A stretch of DNA of 64,000 nucleotides from Rhodocyclales bacterium GT-UBC (GTDB lineage: Bacteria > Pseudomonadota > Gammaproteobacteria > Burkholderiales > Rhodocyclaceae): assembly GCA_003583745.1 (NCBI GenBank), contig QXPY01000014.1, positions 62,001 through 126,000 of the forward strand, given 5' to 3'. The notes beneath the pieces are model-generated. The model did no database searches and had not been told where the DNA came from. It saw only the letters and a list, made by a program, of their open reading frames with translations. A program made the position numbers and the translations under genes. Below, piece by piece: positions 52,312-62,100 of the stretch (within the stretch, counting starts at the first letter, position 1; every line of letters begins with the position of its first letter).

Positions 52312-52919
52312 TACTTGTCTTCCTGTACGTATTTCGACAGTACGATGCCTTGGCCGAAGACAAAAATCAGCATCAGGCCCATGCCGCCGAAGAGTTTGAA
52401 ATTGACCCAGACATCGGTCGAGAAATTGAAGGCGATTATCAGGTTCAGTATGCCCATGAAGGCGAAGAAGGCGACCCAGGCAAAATTAATCCGTGCCCAT
52501 ACGGGTTCGGGCAAAGTCAGCTGTTCGCCGAGCATGGCCTTGATGGCATTCTTCTTGAGGACCAGCGCCGCGAAACTCATGCTGCCGGCGAAAACCCAGT
52601 AAAGGATGGTTGGCTTCCATTTGATGAAGGACTCATCCTGGAAGATCAGAGTCAGGCTGCCAAAGAAAACGACAAGCACCAGGCTGACCCAGAGCATCTT
52701 GTCGACCTTGCCGTGACGAAACCACACCCAGGCGATCTGCGCGATGGTGGCGGCAATGACGACGACGGTGGCAAGCAGGATGGGCGCTTGCTTGGGGTCG
52801 ATGGTCGAGGAACTGAGCAGGGTGCCTACCCAACTGGCCGCGACTTCGGGGTTTTTCTCCGAGTACTTGAAGGCGACAAAGAAGAGCAGGACAGGGAAGA
52901 GGTCGAAAAGCAGTTTCAT
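52311..52919 (-). CDS. yciB: Inner-membrane septation protein YciB/IspZ
   Basis: A 202-residue, about five-span membrane protein opening [20 protein letters not shown], the YciB/IspZ start. [26 protein letters not shown] sequence ([19 protein letters not shown]) and [25 protein letters not shown] are conserved. It takes part in envelope synthesis and interacts with elongation and division proteins. It leads the leftward yciB-yciI-bolA-parvulin cluster. Confidence 0.92.
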   Translation of the reverse strand: MKLLFDLFPVLLFFVAFKYSEKNPEVAASWVGTLLSSSTIDPKQAPILLATVVVIAATIAQIAWVWFRHGKVDKMLWVSLVLVVFFGSLTLIFQDESFIKWKPTILYWVFAGSMSFAALVLKKNAIKAMLGEQLTLPEPVWARINFAWVAFFAFMGILNLIIAFNFSTDVWVNFKLFGGMGLMLIFVFGQGIVLSKYVQEDK

Positions 52920-52972
52920 GGCGGGGCATTATATACTCCGAAAAACAACCATAGCCGTCCCCAGGATTACAT

Positions 52973-54025
52973 ATGCACAAGGTCTTGATCATTGACGATA
53001 GCGACATCAACCTGACCTTGATCAAGGCCTTGGTGCTCAAGTTGGGCGATTGCGAACCGATGCTTTTCGACAATCCCCTGAAGGCATTGACCTGGTGTAG
53101 GGAGCATGTGCCGGATCTGGTGATTGTCGATTACATGATGCCGGACATGGATGGCCTGAAATTCATCAGCGCCTTTCGCGCACTGCATGGCCGAGACGAG
53201 GTGCCGATCCTGATGATCACGGCCAACGATCAGCGCGACGTACGTTACGAGGCGTTGTTGGGCGGTGCCAACGATTACCTGACCAAGCCGATTGATCGGA
53301 TCGAGTTCTCCGCACGTGCGCGCAACATGCTCTCCTTGCGGACCGGTCAAAAATATCTTGCCGATCGAGCCAGGCATTTGGCCGTTCTGGTCGATGAACA
53401 GACGCTGGCGATTCGTGAGCGCGAAAAGGAGCTGATTTTCCGCATGTCGCGGGCGGCAGAGTTTCGTGACCCTGAAACCGGGGCGCACATCCAGCGTATG
53501 GCTTACTACTCGCAAGCGATTGCTAGCGGGCTTGGTCTGGATGCGGCTGCCCAGAAGCTGATTCTCGAAGCGGCGCCGATGCATGATGTCGGCAAAATCG
53601 GCATTCCCGACTACATCCTGCTCAAGCCGGGGAAATTGACACCCGAGGAATTTGAAGTGATGAAGGGACACGCGCGCATCGGTTACGAGCTGTTAAAGGA
53701 CAGCGGATCGGAAATTTTGCGTGCCGGTGCCGAAATTGCCATCAGTCACCATGAGAAATTCGATGGAAGCGGCTATCCAAATGGCTTGAGGGGGCATGAC
53801 ATTCCTGTTTTCGGTCGTGTCGTTGCCGTTGCAGATGTCTTTGACGCATTGACGTCCGAGCGTCCTTACAAGAAGGCATGGCCGCTCGAGGAGGCCGTTC
53901 GCTTCCTTGAGGAAGGGCGCGGCAAGCACTTTGATCCGCTTTGCGTCGAAGCAATGCTGGCCAAGTGGGACGAGGTGCTCGATATCAGGCGACGTTTCAA
54001 GGATGAAGACGTACCGATGATTTGA
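52973..54025 (+). CDS. Response regulator with HD-GYP c-di-GMP phosphodiesterase output
   Basis: A 350-residue REC-HD-GYP protein. The receiver has DD at 8-9, phosphoacceptor Asp53 in VIVDYMMPDMDG and LTKPI. The HD-GYP domain (about residues 155-335) has RDPETGAHIQRM, PMHDVGKIGIPDYILLKPG, HHEKFDGSGYPNGL and DALTSERPYKK, with all metal and signature residues intact, so c-di-GMP hydrolysis is expected. Three bases separate it from the hybrid kinase gene, which probably phosphorylates it. A TATATACT box upstream is a plausible -10. Confidence 0.93.
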   Translation: MHKVLIIDDSDINLTLIKALVLKLGDCEPMLFDNPLKALTWCREHVPDLVIVDYMMPDMDGLKFISAFRALHGRDEVPILMITANDQRDVRYEALLGGANDYLTKPIDRIEFSARARNMLSLRTGQKYLADRARHLAVLVDEQTLAIREREKELIFRMSRAAEFRDPETGAHIQRMAYYSQAIASGLGLDAAAQKLILEAAPMHDVGKIGIPDYILLKPGKLTPEEFEVMKGHARIGYELLKDSGSEILRAGAEIAISHHEKFDGSGYPNGLRGHDIPVFGRVVAVADVFDALTSERPYKKAWPLEEAVRFLEEGRGKHFDPLCVEAMLAKWDEVLDIRRRFKDEDVPMI

Positions 54026-54028
54026 GCG

Positions 54029-57000
54029 ATGTTGCCGACGCGGTTTTTCCTGCCCCACCGTTTCAACCATCAGATCGTCCTGCTGGTTGTCGGCCTCTAT
54101 GCCTTGACCCTGTTCGCTTACAGCGCTTACACGGTGAACGTGCATGCGGAGAGTGCCGAAAGACAATTGATCAGCCAGACCCAGGTTTTGCTCCGCAGTG
54201 TTGCTGAATGGCTGGTCACGCCCGGTGCGGCTGAAGATCAAGCCTTGCCGATGCGCTTGCTGGGGCAGATTGCGAGCTATCCGGAGGCTCAGGCCCTGCA
54301 CGTCATCGATCAGGAGGGCAAGGTCGTTGCCGGGGTGCGCAAAGATCCGTTGGGGCAGATTTTCGTCGATGCGGCGGACAGCTCGTTCACATTGCCCGAG
54401 GCGCCAGGACCTGTCGTCTCGCCATCCCAAGTGTTGGTCTGGGAGCGCTTGCCGGCCGGCGGGGGCGGAGCGTGGTTACGCATGGCGGTCGGTCTCGAGC
54501 ATTTGCAGGAAATGCGCGAGCGCATCTGGTTCGATAGCTTGAAGGTCTGCCTGCTGGCTACCGGTGCGTCCATCCTGTTGTTGCTGATCGTTCTGGCCAG
54601 GCCGATGCGTGTCCTGGCGCAGGCTGGTCGATTCGCCGCTGGTCTGGATTCGCGAACGGGTGAACAGATGCCGTCCTATCACGGCAACCGGGAGGTCGAG
54701 GCCTTGATCGAATCCCTGAATCGGGCTTCGCTCAAGCTGCAGCAGCAGGAGGCGCAGTTAGCCGAGCAAAGCCACTTTCTGGCCAGTCTGACCGATGCTC
54801 TGGGGGAAGGCGTGGTGGCTGCCGATGCGGCGGGATGCTGCACCTTCGTTAATGCCGAGGCGGAGCGCCTGCTGGGCTGGCGAAGGGAGGAATTGATCGG
54901 GCGCAATCTGCACGAGCTTATCCATTTTCAGACTGGTTCCGGCTTGCCGGTGAGTCATGACGAGTGTCCGATGCATGCACCGGTGGCGGCTCGCCACGTC
55001 TTTCGTTCCGATTTCGATGCCTTTACCGCCAAGGATGGGCGGGTTTTCCCGATCTCAGTGGTGTCCGTGCCCTTGTTCGAAGCCGAGCGTTTTGTCGGGA
55101 CGGTGGCGGCATTTCAGGACATCACGCTGCGCAAGCAGGATGAGGAATATCTACTATCCACCAGTTCCCGTCTATCTGCCTTGCTCGAAAGCATGCATGC
55201 CGGGGTCTTGCTCGAGGATGAGAACCATCTGATGGTGACGGCCAATCAGGCGCTGTTCAACCTGTTCGGCCTGGAGGACTTGTCGATCAACGCAGTCGGG
55301 CAACCCAGTCTGCGGGTATTCGAGGCCTGTCGTGCCCAATTGGCCGAGGCGGATTCATTTTTTGCGCGCCTCCGGGATATCGTTGCCGGTGGCGAGGTTT
55401 CGATGGAAAACGAGTGCTTGCTGAGCGATGGGCGGACCATAGCGTTCGACTACGTACCGATCTATATCTTTCCATTCAGTCCGCAGCCTAACGAGTGTCG
55501 AGGACATCTCTGGCTGTTTCACGATATTTCCGGCCGCAAGCTGGCGGCCGAGGAGCTGCGTCAGGCCAAGGAGGCTGCCGAGGCGGCCAATCGTGCCAAG
55601 AGCGAATTTCTGGCCAACATGAGTCATGAAATCCGGACGCCAATGAACGGCATCATCGGCATGACGGAACTGGCGCTCGAAACCGAGCTTGATGCCGAAC
55701 AACGGCAATACCTCGATATGGTCCGCACTTCGGCCGATGCCTTGCTGGTGCTGATCAACGATATTCTCGATTTCTCCAAGATCGAGGCCGGCAAGATGAC
55801 CCTGGAGAAGATCGCTTTCGCCTTGCCTGCCTTGTTGGGCGAGGTTGCAAAGCCCCTTGGTCTGCGCGGGGAGCAGAAAGGACTCGAACTGGTGGTGGAT
55901 CTGGCGCCGGATGTGCCCGACCGGGTCATTGGTGATCCGGCACGTTTGCGTCAGGTGCTGACCAATCTGATCGGCAATGCCATCAAATTTACCGAACGCG
56001 GCTCGGTGGTGTTGCGGGTGCGTTGTCTCGAAGCGAGCAACCATGGCCTGCTGCTCAAATTCACCGTCGGCGATACCGGGATCGGGGTTCCTCCCGACAA
56101 GCAGGCGGCTATTTTCGAGGCGTTCTCGCAGGCCGATTCGACCGTGTCGCGGCGCTTTGGCGGCAGTGGACTGGGCTTGACCATTTGCCGCAAACTGGTT
56201 GCCCTGATGGGTGGGCGGATCTGGATGGACAGTGTGGTCGGGCAGGGGAGCGAGTTCCATTTTTCCTTGCCGCTGCAACTGCCCGACAATCCGGCCCCGG
56301 TGGCCCGGATGCCACAGTTGCAGGGCGGGCGCGTGCTAGTGGCCGATAAGCTCGAAATGGTCCGACGGGTATTGGCATCCGAGGTCAATGCCTGGGGCGG
56401 CCAGGTTCGCGAGGTCGCTTCGGGACAAGCATTGCTCGAGGCGCTGGACGAGGCCCCCTGTACCTTGTTGCTTATGGGCGGCGATCTGGGCGATGACAGC
56501 GGCTTCGATGTGGTGGCACGCTTGCCTGAGCGGGAGGGCAGGCCGAAAGTCTTGATGCTTATTTCTTCCGCCGAGTTGCGTTCGCAAGCCGAGCAATGTC
56601 GTGCCCTCGGGGTCGAGGGCTACCTGAGCAAGCCCGTAATGCGCGACGAATTGCGCCAGACAGTCAGGACTCTGCTTGGCGAGCGGCAATGCGAGTCGGT
56701 ATCGGCGGAAGTGGTAGCGCATCATGAGAGCATGCCGGGGCTGGATGTGCTTTTGGCCGAGGACAATCTGGTCAATCAGAAGCTTGCCGTCGCCTTGCTC
56801 AAGAAACATGGACACCGGGTGACCGTGGCGGAAAACGGCCAGATCGCCTTCGCGCTTTCCGCGCAGAAATCGTTCGACGTGCTCCTGATGGATGTGCAGA
56901 TGCCGGTCATGGACGGTCTCGAGGCGACGGCGCTGATTCGTCAGCGCGAAGCATCATCCGGCGGCCACTTGCCGATCATCGCCATGACGGCCAACGCGAT

Positions 57001-57127
57001 GGCCGGCGATCGCGAACGTTGCCTGGCGGCCGGCATGGATGGCTATGTTTCGAAACCGATCCGGGCGGACGAATTGGTTGCTGCCTTGGCCGACTGTTAC
57101 ACTGACAAAAAAACGACGTCCGCGTAG
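54029..57127 (+). CDS. Hybrid sensor histidine kinase with two PAS and two receiver domains
   Basis: A 1032-residue sensor. TM1 (about 12-33) and TM2 (about 170-192) flank a periplasmic sensor; then two PAS domains (about 250-365 and 377-500), HisKA with [15 protein letters not shown] (His about 533), HATPase with [19 protein letters not shown] and [12 protein letters not shown]. The first receiver (about 770-890) lacks the phosphoacceptor Asp (LLLMGGDLG) though SKP remains. The second (about 905-1025) is complete ([25 protein letters not shown]). It works with the HD-GYP regulator and the separate Hpt, so c-di-GMP would be set by the relay (inference). Confidence 0.93.
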   Translation: MLPTRFFLPHRFNHQIVLLVVGLYALTLFAYSAYTVNVHAESAERQLISQTQVLLRSVAEWLVTPGAAEDQALPMRLLGQIASYPEAQALHVIDQEGKVVAGVRKDPLGQIFVDAADSSFTLPEAPGPVVSPSQVLVWERLPAGGGGAWLRMAVGLEHLQEMRERIWFDSLKVCLLATGASILLLLIVLARPMRVLAQAGRFAAGLDSRTGEQMPSYHGNREVEALIESLNRASLKLQQQEAQLAEQSHFLASLTDALGEGVVAADAAGCCTFVNAEAERLLGWRREELIGRNLHELIHFQTGSGLPVSHDECPMHAPVAARHVFRSDFDAFTAKDGRVFPISVVSVPLFEAERFVGTVAAFQDITLRKQDEEYLLSTSSRLSALLESMHAGVLLEDENHLMVTANQALFNLFGLEDLSINAVGQPSLRVFEACRAQLAEADSFFARLRDIVAGGEVSMENECLLSDGRTIAFDYVPIYIFPFSPQPNECRGHLWLFHDISGRKLAAEELRQAKEAAEAANRAKSEFLANMSHEIRTPMNGIIGMTELALETELDAEQRQYLDMVRTSADALLVLINDILDFSKIEAGKMTLEKIAFALPALLGEVAKPLGLRGEQKGLELVVDLAPDVPDRVIGDPARLRQVLTNLIGNAIKFTERGSVVLRVRCLEASNHGLLLKFTVGDTGIGVPPDKQAAIFEAFSQADSTVSRRFGGSGLGLTICRKLVALMGGRIWMDSVVGQGSEFHFSLPLQLPDNPAPVARMPQLQGGRVLVADKLEMVRRVLASEVNAWGGQVREVASGQALLEALDEAPCTLLLMGGDLGDDSGFDVVARLPEREGRPKVLMLISSAELRSQAEQCRALGVEGYLSKPVMRDELRQTVRTLLGERQCESVSAEVVAHHESMPGLDVLLAEDNLVNQKLAVALLKKHGHRVTVAENGQIAFALSAQKSFDVLLMDVQMPVMDGLEATALIRQREASSGGHLPIIAMTANAMAGDRERCLAAGMDGYVSKPIRADELVAALADCYTDKKTTSA

Positions 57128-57151
57128 GTGCGTTCGACAGGAGGGAAAGAA

Positions 57152-57490
57152 ATGGCGGGAAATTTCAAGCTCGATCGTGGCCCGATTCTCGAGCGCCTTG
57201 GGGGCGACGAAGAGATTTTCAGCATGATGGTCGAGATGTTTCTGCAGGATGTCGAAAACAATTGCGCCAGCCTGGGCAATGCGCTGAACGGGGGCAGCCT
57301 GCCGGCCTTGCAGCGTGAGGCGCATACGATCAAGGGCTTGCTGGCCACTTTTTCGGATGACGAAGGGGCGGCCGAAGCACATGGGGTCGAGCAGCAAGCC
57401 AAAAAGGGCGATGCCGGGGGATTGCCGGAAAAGGTCGCCTTTCTCCAGGCGCGCATGCGGGAAGTGGCGGAAGTCCTGCGTCAGCTTTGA
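57152..57490 (+). CDS. Histidine phosphotransfer (Hpt) protein
   Basis: A 112-residue stand-alone Hpt domain. The phosphoacceptor His is in REAHTIKGLLATFS (about residue 58). ATG 57152 follows CAGGAGGGAAAG and is preferred to an in-frame start at 57128. It lies 24 bases after the hybrid kinase and would carry phosphate from its second receiver to the HD-GYP regulator. Confidence 0.9.
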   Translation: MAGNFKLDRGPILERLGGDEEIFSMMVEMFLQDVENNCASLGNALNGGSLPALQREAHTIKGLLATFSDDEGAAEAHGVEQQAKKGDAGGLPEKVAFLQARMREVAEVLRQL

Positions 57491-57525
57491 TCGGTTGGCG
57501 GGCAGGGATCAGCCCGCGCCCCGAT

Positions 57526-58191
57526 TCATGCCGGAAATTTGAGGAAGCGGCTGGCTTCGACCGGATGGCCGCTCTCTATTCGCGGTACGACACCAAGCCG
57601 TGGAGCGGCGATCAGTGCGCTCAGGGTCGCCAGGTTTTCCGTTTGCCGGGCCATCGCCGGGGCGACTTGATTGGCGACCCAGCCAGCCAGTTCAAGCCCG
57701 CGGGCTGCAATCGCTTCAACGCTGAGCAGGGCATGGTTGATGCAGCCCAACCGCATGCCGACTACCAGGATGACAGGTAGCCCTAGTTCAACTGCCAGAT
57801 CGGCGCTGTCGCCATCCTGACCAAGAGGCACACGAAAGCCGCCGACTCCCTCGACGATCAGCAATTCGGCCTGCTGTCGAGCCGCCGCGGTAGCCGCGGC
57901 GATGACCGAAAACTCGATCCGGCGGCCTTCTTCAGCCGCCGCGATATGTGGTGCGATGGCCGCCTTGAAGCAATAGGGATTGACGATTTCGGGCGGCAGG
58001 GCGACAGAACTGGCGGCGCGAATTTGTTCGACATCGTCGTTGCGGCCGGCGGCATCGGTACCGGCGGCAACCGGCTTCAAGCCGGCGGCAAGGCGCCCGT
58101 CCTGGCTGGCCCGGTGCAGCAGGGCGCAGGTGATGAAGGTCTTGCCGATCTCGGTGTCGGTGCCGGTCAGGAAGTAAGCGTTGTGGGTCAT
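57526..58191 (-). CDS. bioD: Dethiobiotin synthetase
   Basis: A 221-residue ATP-dependent carboxylase closing the ureido ring of dethiobiotin. The P-loop FLTGTDTEIGKTFITCALL, KPVAAGTD, and VEGVGGFRVPLGQDGDSADLA match BioD. The start overlaps the bioC stop by ATGA. It is the last gene of bioF-H-C-D. Confidence 0.94.
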   Translation of the reverse strand: MTHNAYFLTGTDTEIGKTFITCALLHRASQDGRLAAGLKPVAAGTDAAGRNDDVEQIRAASSVALPPEIVNPYCFKAAIAPHIAAAEEGRRIEFSVIAAATAAARQQAELLIVEGVGGFRVPLGQDGDSADLAVELGLPVILVVGMRLGCINHALLSVEAIAARGLELAGWVANQVAPAMARQTENLATLSALIAAPRLGVVPRIESGHPVEASRFLKFPA

Positions 58192-58952
58192 TTTCGGGCG
58201 TAAAGCATTATCACGTCGTAGGTCAGCGGGAGGCCGGCGGCGCTGCGCCGGGCTTCCAGCGCCTGCTCGGCACGGCTGAAACTGCTGCGGCTCAGCAGCC
58301 CGGTGCGGCGGCCATCGCCCAGCTGGTTGGCTCCCACGGCCTTGACGGCACGCAGCATGCTCCGGAAATCCGGGTAATCGATGACTTCGTGGGCCGTTTC
58401 GAGGTGGCTGAGCGACAGGCCGGCGGCGGCGGCTAGTTCGGCAATTTCGGTCGGGCGATGAAAGCCCAGTGTGTGCTGGTAGTCATCGACGCCGGCAAAG
58501 GCCTGGCGCAATTCTTCGAAGGTGCCCGGGCCCAGGGTGGCAATGGCCAATTGCCCGCCCGGTTGCAAAACGCGGGCAGCCTCGCCGAAGGCGGTGGCCA
58601 GATCGCACCATTGCAGCGCCAGGCTGGACCAGTAGAGATCGATGCTGGCCGCAGCGAGTGGCAGATGTTCGAGATCGCCGGCGATGCGCAGGCAGCCCGC
58701 TGCGGTACGGCGCAGCATGGCCGGCGAGAGGTCGAGCGCCAGGGTCTGGGCGGCGGGAAAGCGGGCTTGCAACAGGTGATGGGCAAAGCCGGTGCCACAG
58801 CCGGCATCGAGCACCCGGCCCGGTTGAAGTCCGTCAGCCAGTCCGTCGACCAGGCGGCGGCAGATGCGGCGCTGTACTTCGGCGGCACTGTCGTAGGTCG
58901 GGGCTGCGCGTTCGAAGGATTCCCGAACCCGCGCCTTGGGCGGCTTATGCAT
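58188..58952 (-). CDS. bioC: Malonyl-ACP O-methyltransferase
   Basis: A 254-residue SAM-dependent methyltransferase that starts the pimelate route. SFERAAPTYDSAAEVQRRICRRL is the BioC N-terminus; the SAM site is VLDAGCGTGFAHHLL and LALDLSPAML; SSLALQWCDLATAFGEAARVLQPGGQLAIATLGPGTFEELRQAF is typical. ATG 58952 is chosen by the family start; upstream in-frame residues lie inside bioH. It overlaps bioH by eight bases and bioD by four. Confidence 0.92.
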   Translation of the reverse strand: MHKPPKARVRESFERAAPTYDSAAEVQRRICRRLVDGLADGLQPGRVLDAGCGTGFAHHLLQARFPAAQTLALDLSPAMLRRTAAGCLRIAGDLEHLPLAAASIDLYWSSLALQWCDLATAFGEAARVLQPGGQLAIATLGPGTFEELRQAFAGVDDYQHTLGFHRPTEIAELAAAAGLSLSHLETAHEVIDYPDFRSMLRAVKAVGANQLGDGRRTGLLSRSSFSRAEQALEARRSAAGLPLTYDVIMLYARK

Positions 58953-59658
58953 CGATGAAGGCGCGCAGACTGGCGGCACAGGCCTCCGGCTGCGAAATGA
59001 AGGGGGCGTGGGCACAGTCGGCCAGAACGACCAGTTCGGACTGCGGGAGCAGCTTGGCCAGCGCCTCGGCTGCAGCCAGGGGCATCAGCGGGTCGTTGGC
59101 GCCGTGCAGCAGTAGCGTCGGGGCTTTGACCCGCTTGGCCAGCGGGCGCAGATCGACGTCGCGCAGCCAGTTCAGGCCGCTGTTTAACACTGCGCTCGCT
59201 GGCCAGGTGCCGGCTTGCTTGAGCAGTTGCAGGGTGACCGCCTTGGCGCGGCGGTCGCCTCGATTGAAGCCGCCGACGAAGCGGGGCAGCATGGCGTCGG
59301 GATCGGCCGCGATGCCGGCGGCGAATTCAGCCAGCGTCGCCGGCGGCATGGCGTGCGGCCAGCCGTCACGCTGGACGAAGGAGGCCGTGCCGGCAATCAG
59401 CACCAGCTTGCCGACCTTGTCCGGGTGGCGGGCGGCGACGGCGAGCGCCAGTTCGGCACCGAGCGACCAGCCGGCCAATGTTGCTCCGGCGGGCAAGCGG
59501 GTAGCGATGGCCTCCACGGCCTGGTCGAAGTCGTCGGTCGGCGGGCTGTCGGCATAGCCCGGCAGGTCGATGATTCCGGCCTGCAGGGTGTCGGCCAGTT
59601 CCTGCAGCGCGCCCCGCCCCAGCCCCCAGCCGGGCAGAAAGTAGCGGGCGGCACTCAT
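58945..59658 (-). CDS. bioH: Pimeloyl-ACP methyl ester esterase
   Basis: A 237-residue alpha/beta hydrolase. The nucleophile elbow is AGWSLGAELALAVAARHPDKVGKLVLI; the Asp is in LLLHGANDPLMPLAAAEAL and the His in CAHAPFIS. It removes the methyl group that BioC adds, freeing pimeloyl-ACP for BioF. ATG 59658 overlaps the bioF stop by ATGA; a longer frame upstream is the bioF shadow. Placement inside the bio operon supports BioH. Confidence 0.92.
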   Translation of the reverse strand: MSAARYFLPGWGLGRGALQELADTLQAGIIDLPGYADSPPTDDFDQAVEAIATRLPAGATLAGWSLGAELALAVAARHPDKVGKLVLIAGTASFVQRDGWPHAMPPATLAEFAAGIAADPDAMLPRFVGGFNRGDRRAKAVTLQLLKQAGTWPASAVLNSGLNWLRDVDLRPLAKRVKAPTLLLHGANDPLMPLAAAEALAKLLPQSELVVLADCAHAPFISQPEACAASLRAFIDA

Positions 59659-60830
59659 GCCAGTTCCTTGAGTGTATTGACCAGGCGGGCGATGTCGTCC
59701 GCCGTATGGGCGGCGGAAACCGAAATACGCAGCCGTGCCGTGCCCTTGGGCACCGTCGGTGGGCGAATTGCCGGCAGCCACAGGCCGCGTTCCCAGAGCG
59801 CCGTCGACAGGGCAACGGCTGCTTCGTTGCTGCCGACGATCAGCGGCTGGATTGCGGTCGCTGACGGCAGCAGCGTCCACGGCAGGCCGGAGAGGCCGTC
59901 GCGGAGTTGGGCGATGTTGGCAAACAGCTGGCGGCGCAATGCCTCGCCCTGTTCGATCAGGCTCAGGCTGCAGCGCAGCGCGCAGGCCACCGGCGCCGGT
60001 GCGGCGGTGGTGAAGATGTAGCTGCGCGCCCGTTGCAGCAGGTATTCGATGGCCGTGTCGGCGCCGGCGACGAAGGCGCCGCCGACACCCGCCGCCTTGC
60101 CTAGTGTGCCCATGAGCAGGATGCGGGGCGAGGCCGGCAGGTTGAAGTGGGCCAGGCTGCCTTGGCCTTGCGGCCCGAGGACGCCGAAACCGTGGGCGTC
60201 ATCGATCACCAGCCAGGCGTCGTAGCGCTCGGCCAGCGCCAGGATGGCGGGCAGCGGGGCGAGGTCGCCATCCATGCTGAAGACGGCGTCGGTGACGATG
60301 AGTTTGGTTTTGGCCGGGCTGGCGGCCAGCAGGCGCTCCAGAGCAGCCACGTTGTTGTGGGCGTAGCGCTGGCTGTCGGCGCCCTGGGCCTTGGCCAGTT
60401 GGACGGCGTCGATCAGCGAGGCGTGGTTCAGCTTGTCGGCAAAGACCGCCGCACCGCGTCCGGCCAGCGTCGGGACGATGGCGAGATTGGCCAGGTAGCC
60501 GGTGGAAAAACCGAGGGCGCGGGGAAAGCCGACGAAGGCGGCGATCTGTTGTTCCAGCGCTTCGTGTGGCGCCAGATGGCCGCTGACCAGGTGCGAGGCG
60601 CCGCTGCCGGCTCCCCACTGCAGTGCGCCATCGGCCATGGCGCGGGCGATTTCGGGATTGCCGGCCAGACCGAGATAGTCGTTGCTGGCGAAATTGAGCA
60701 GCTCGCGTCCGTCGACGCTGGCAATCCGGCCGCAGGGCGATTGCAATACCCGGCGGCGGCGGGTCAGGCCGCTGTCGGCGATGTCTTGCAATTGCGTGGC
60801 GAGATCGGCAAGCAGGCGGGTTTCGGTCAT
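59655..60830 (-). CDS. bioF: 8-amino-7-oxononanoate synthase
   Basis: A 391-residue PLP enzyme condensing pimeloyl-ACP and alanine. LNFASNDYLGLAGNPEIARA, GSGASHLVSGHLAPHEALE, DAVFSMDGDLAPLPAI, VIDDAHGFGVLGPQGQG and MGTLGKAAGVGGAF (PLP Lys, about residue 245) are all present. It is the first gene of the bioF-bioH-bioC-bioD operon. Confidence 0.94.
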   Translation of the reverse strand: MTETRLLADLATQLQDIADSGLTRRRRVLQSPCGRIASVDGRELLNFASNDYLGLAGNPEIARAMADGALQWGAGSGASHLVSGHLAPHEALEQQIAAFVGFPRALGFSTGYLANLAIVPTLAGRGAAVFADKLNHASLIDAVQLAKAQGADSQRYAHNNVAALERLLAASPAKTKLIVTDAVFSMDGDLAPLPAILALAERYDAWLVIDDAHGFGVLGPQGQGSLAHFNLPASPRILLMGTLGKAAGVGGAFVAGADTAIEYLLQRARSYIFTTAAPAPVACALRCSLSLIEQGEALRRQLFANIAQLRDGLSGLPWTLLPSATAIQPLIVGSNEAAVALSTALWERGLWLPAIRPPTVPKGTARLRISVSAAHTADDIARLVNTLKELA

Positions 60831-60901
60831 GGTGCTTCGGGCAAACGTTCGGGCGGCGGCAAGGCCGGGGCGTGGATTATATGCCCTGGCGCGCCACAGT
60901 T

Positions 60902-61267
60902 TCAGCGCACCGAGGCTACGATCAGGGCGGCTGCCGCAAGCAGGCCGATAACCAGCAGGAGGCGGTTCTGCCAGTAGGTCCGTCGGACCAGCTGGGCGTT
61001 TTGCTCGGCCAGAGCCTTGATCAGCAGCGAAGAATCGAGCATTTCCTGCTCCAGTCGGGCGATCTCGCTCGCCAATTCGGCGACCCGCGCCTCCAGGGTA
61101 GCGCTGTTCGCTACGCGCGTGGTCGAAGTGCCCACCGGTTCAACTGGCGACCTCTTTTTGGCCACCGTCTCCCCCAATTTCTTCGCCCCGTCGGCGACTT
61201 TGGGGGCGTTGGTAACGACATCGGTCCAGGGAACCGCTTTGAGTAGGCTTAGCCAGCCGATTGCCAT
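60902..61267 (-). CDS. Hypothetical tail-anchored coiled-coil protein
   Basis: A 121-residue protein. Residues 50-90 are a probable coiled coil (ATLEARVAELASEIARLEQEMLDSSLLIKALAEQNAQLV) and the C-terminus has one membrane span (about 99-117, LLLVIGLLAAAALIVASV). The N-terminal 40 residues are basic with Trp. No family is recognised. It stands 71 bases before bioF on the same strand; whether it joins the bio operon is unclear. Confidence 0.65.
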   Translation of the reverse strand: MAIGWLSLLKAVPWTDVVTNAPKVADGAKKLGETVAKKRSPVEPVGTSTTRVANSATLEARVAELASEIARLEQEMLDSSLLIKALAEQNAQLVRRTYWQNRLLLVIGLLAAAALIVASVR

Positions 61268-61420
61268 GGTGTCAGTCCTGGTTTGCTTGCGTGGAAAATT
61301 GCCTGGGGGCGAGCCGTGAAAAATCGGCCTTGCCTTGACGGTAATGCATAGTTGATCGGGCAGGCAAGCGATTGCGCTGTTGAAGCGGCAGCACCGTTTT
61401 GTCCATGCTAGCCTTGCACC

Positions 61421-61732
61421 ATGAGCAAGATTTTCGAGATGCTGGCCGAGCGGCGAATCAGCGAGGCGATCGAGCGGGGCGAACTGGACGCCTTGCCGGG
61501 GGCCGGGCAGCCGCTGGTATTCGATGACGAGCTTTTGGTTTCACCGGAGCAGCGCATGATCAATCGCGTGCTCAAGAACGCCGGCTTCACGCCGCGCGAG
61601 ATCGTGCTGCGCAAGGAGATCGCCGAGTTGCGCCAGCGCCTCGAAGCGATGCCGCCAGGGGAAGGGCGCGAGCAATTGAAAGGCGAACTGCTCATGTTGC
61701 TGATCCAGGTCAGCGAGCGTTCGCCGCGCTGA
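61421..61732 (+). CDS. DUF1992-family protein (DnaJC28-like)
   Basis: A 103-residue protein of the DUF1992 family, also called the DnaJ homologue subfamily C member 28 conserved domain. It shows MLAERRISEAIERGELDALPGAGQPL, then RMINRVLKNAGFTPREIVLRKEIAELRQRL. Its function is unknown; no J domain is present. No strong ribosome binding site is visible. It is the only plus-strand gene in the bio region. Confidence 0.88.
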   Translation: MSKIFEMLAERRISEAIERGELDALPGAGQPLVFDDELLVSPEQRMINRVLKNAGFTPREIVLRKEIAELRQRLEAMPPGEGREQLKGELLMLLIQVSERSPR

Positions 61733-61752
61733 TCCGGGCTGCCTGCGCCGTT

Positions 61753-62100
61753 TCAGAGAGGCGGATTGAAGCGGCTCCAGGCGACCAGCAGAACCGCCGC
61801 TGCCGCCGTCCAGGCCAGTGTGGCGGAGAGCAGGGTCAGCGTCAGCGACAGGCGCCCGGCCAGCCAATACACCGCCAGCAGATAGACCGCGTAGGGCAGC
61901 AGCGCCCACAGGCCGAACAGCGCGGTGCTGCGCAGGTCTTCGGCCGAGCGTTCGCTGCCGACGATGGCGTGGGCGATCAGCGCGAAGGTCGGGAAGAGCG
62001 GCACCAGGCCGGCAATGTAAAAGACCCTGGAGCGCGAGAAGAGGGCGATGACCAGCACGGCCAGCGCACCGAGCAGGGCTTTCAGGCTCAGCGCGATCAT
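61753..62100 (-). CDS. GlpM-family membrane protein
   Basis: A 115-residue, four-span protein. MIALSLKALLGALAVLVIALFSRSRVFYIAGLVPLFPTFALIAHAIVGSER is the GlpM family start. GlpM of Pseudomonas aeruginosa affects alginate production; a direct role is not known. ATG 62100 overlaps the bioA stop (ATGA); the frame upstream of it is the bioA shadow. Confidence 0.85.
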   Translation of the reverse strand: MIALSLKALLGALAVLVIALFSRSRVFYIAGLVPLFPTFALIAHAIVGSERSAEDLRSTALFGLWALLPYAVYLLAVYWLAGRLSLTLTLLSATLAWTAAAAVLLVAWSRFNPPL

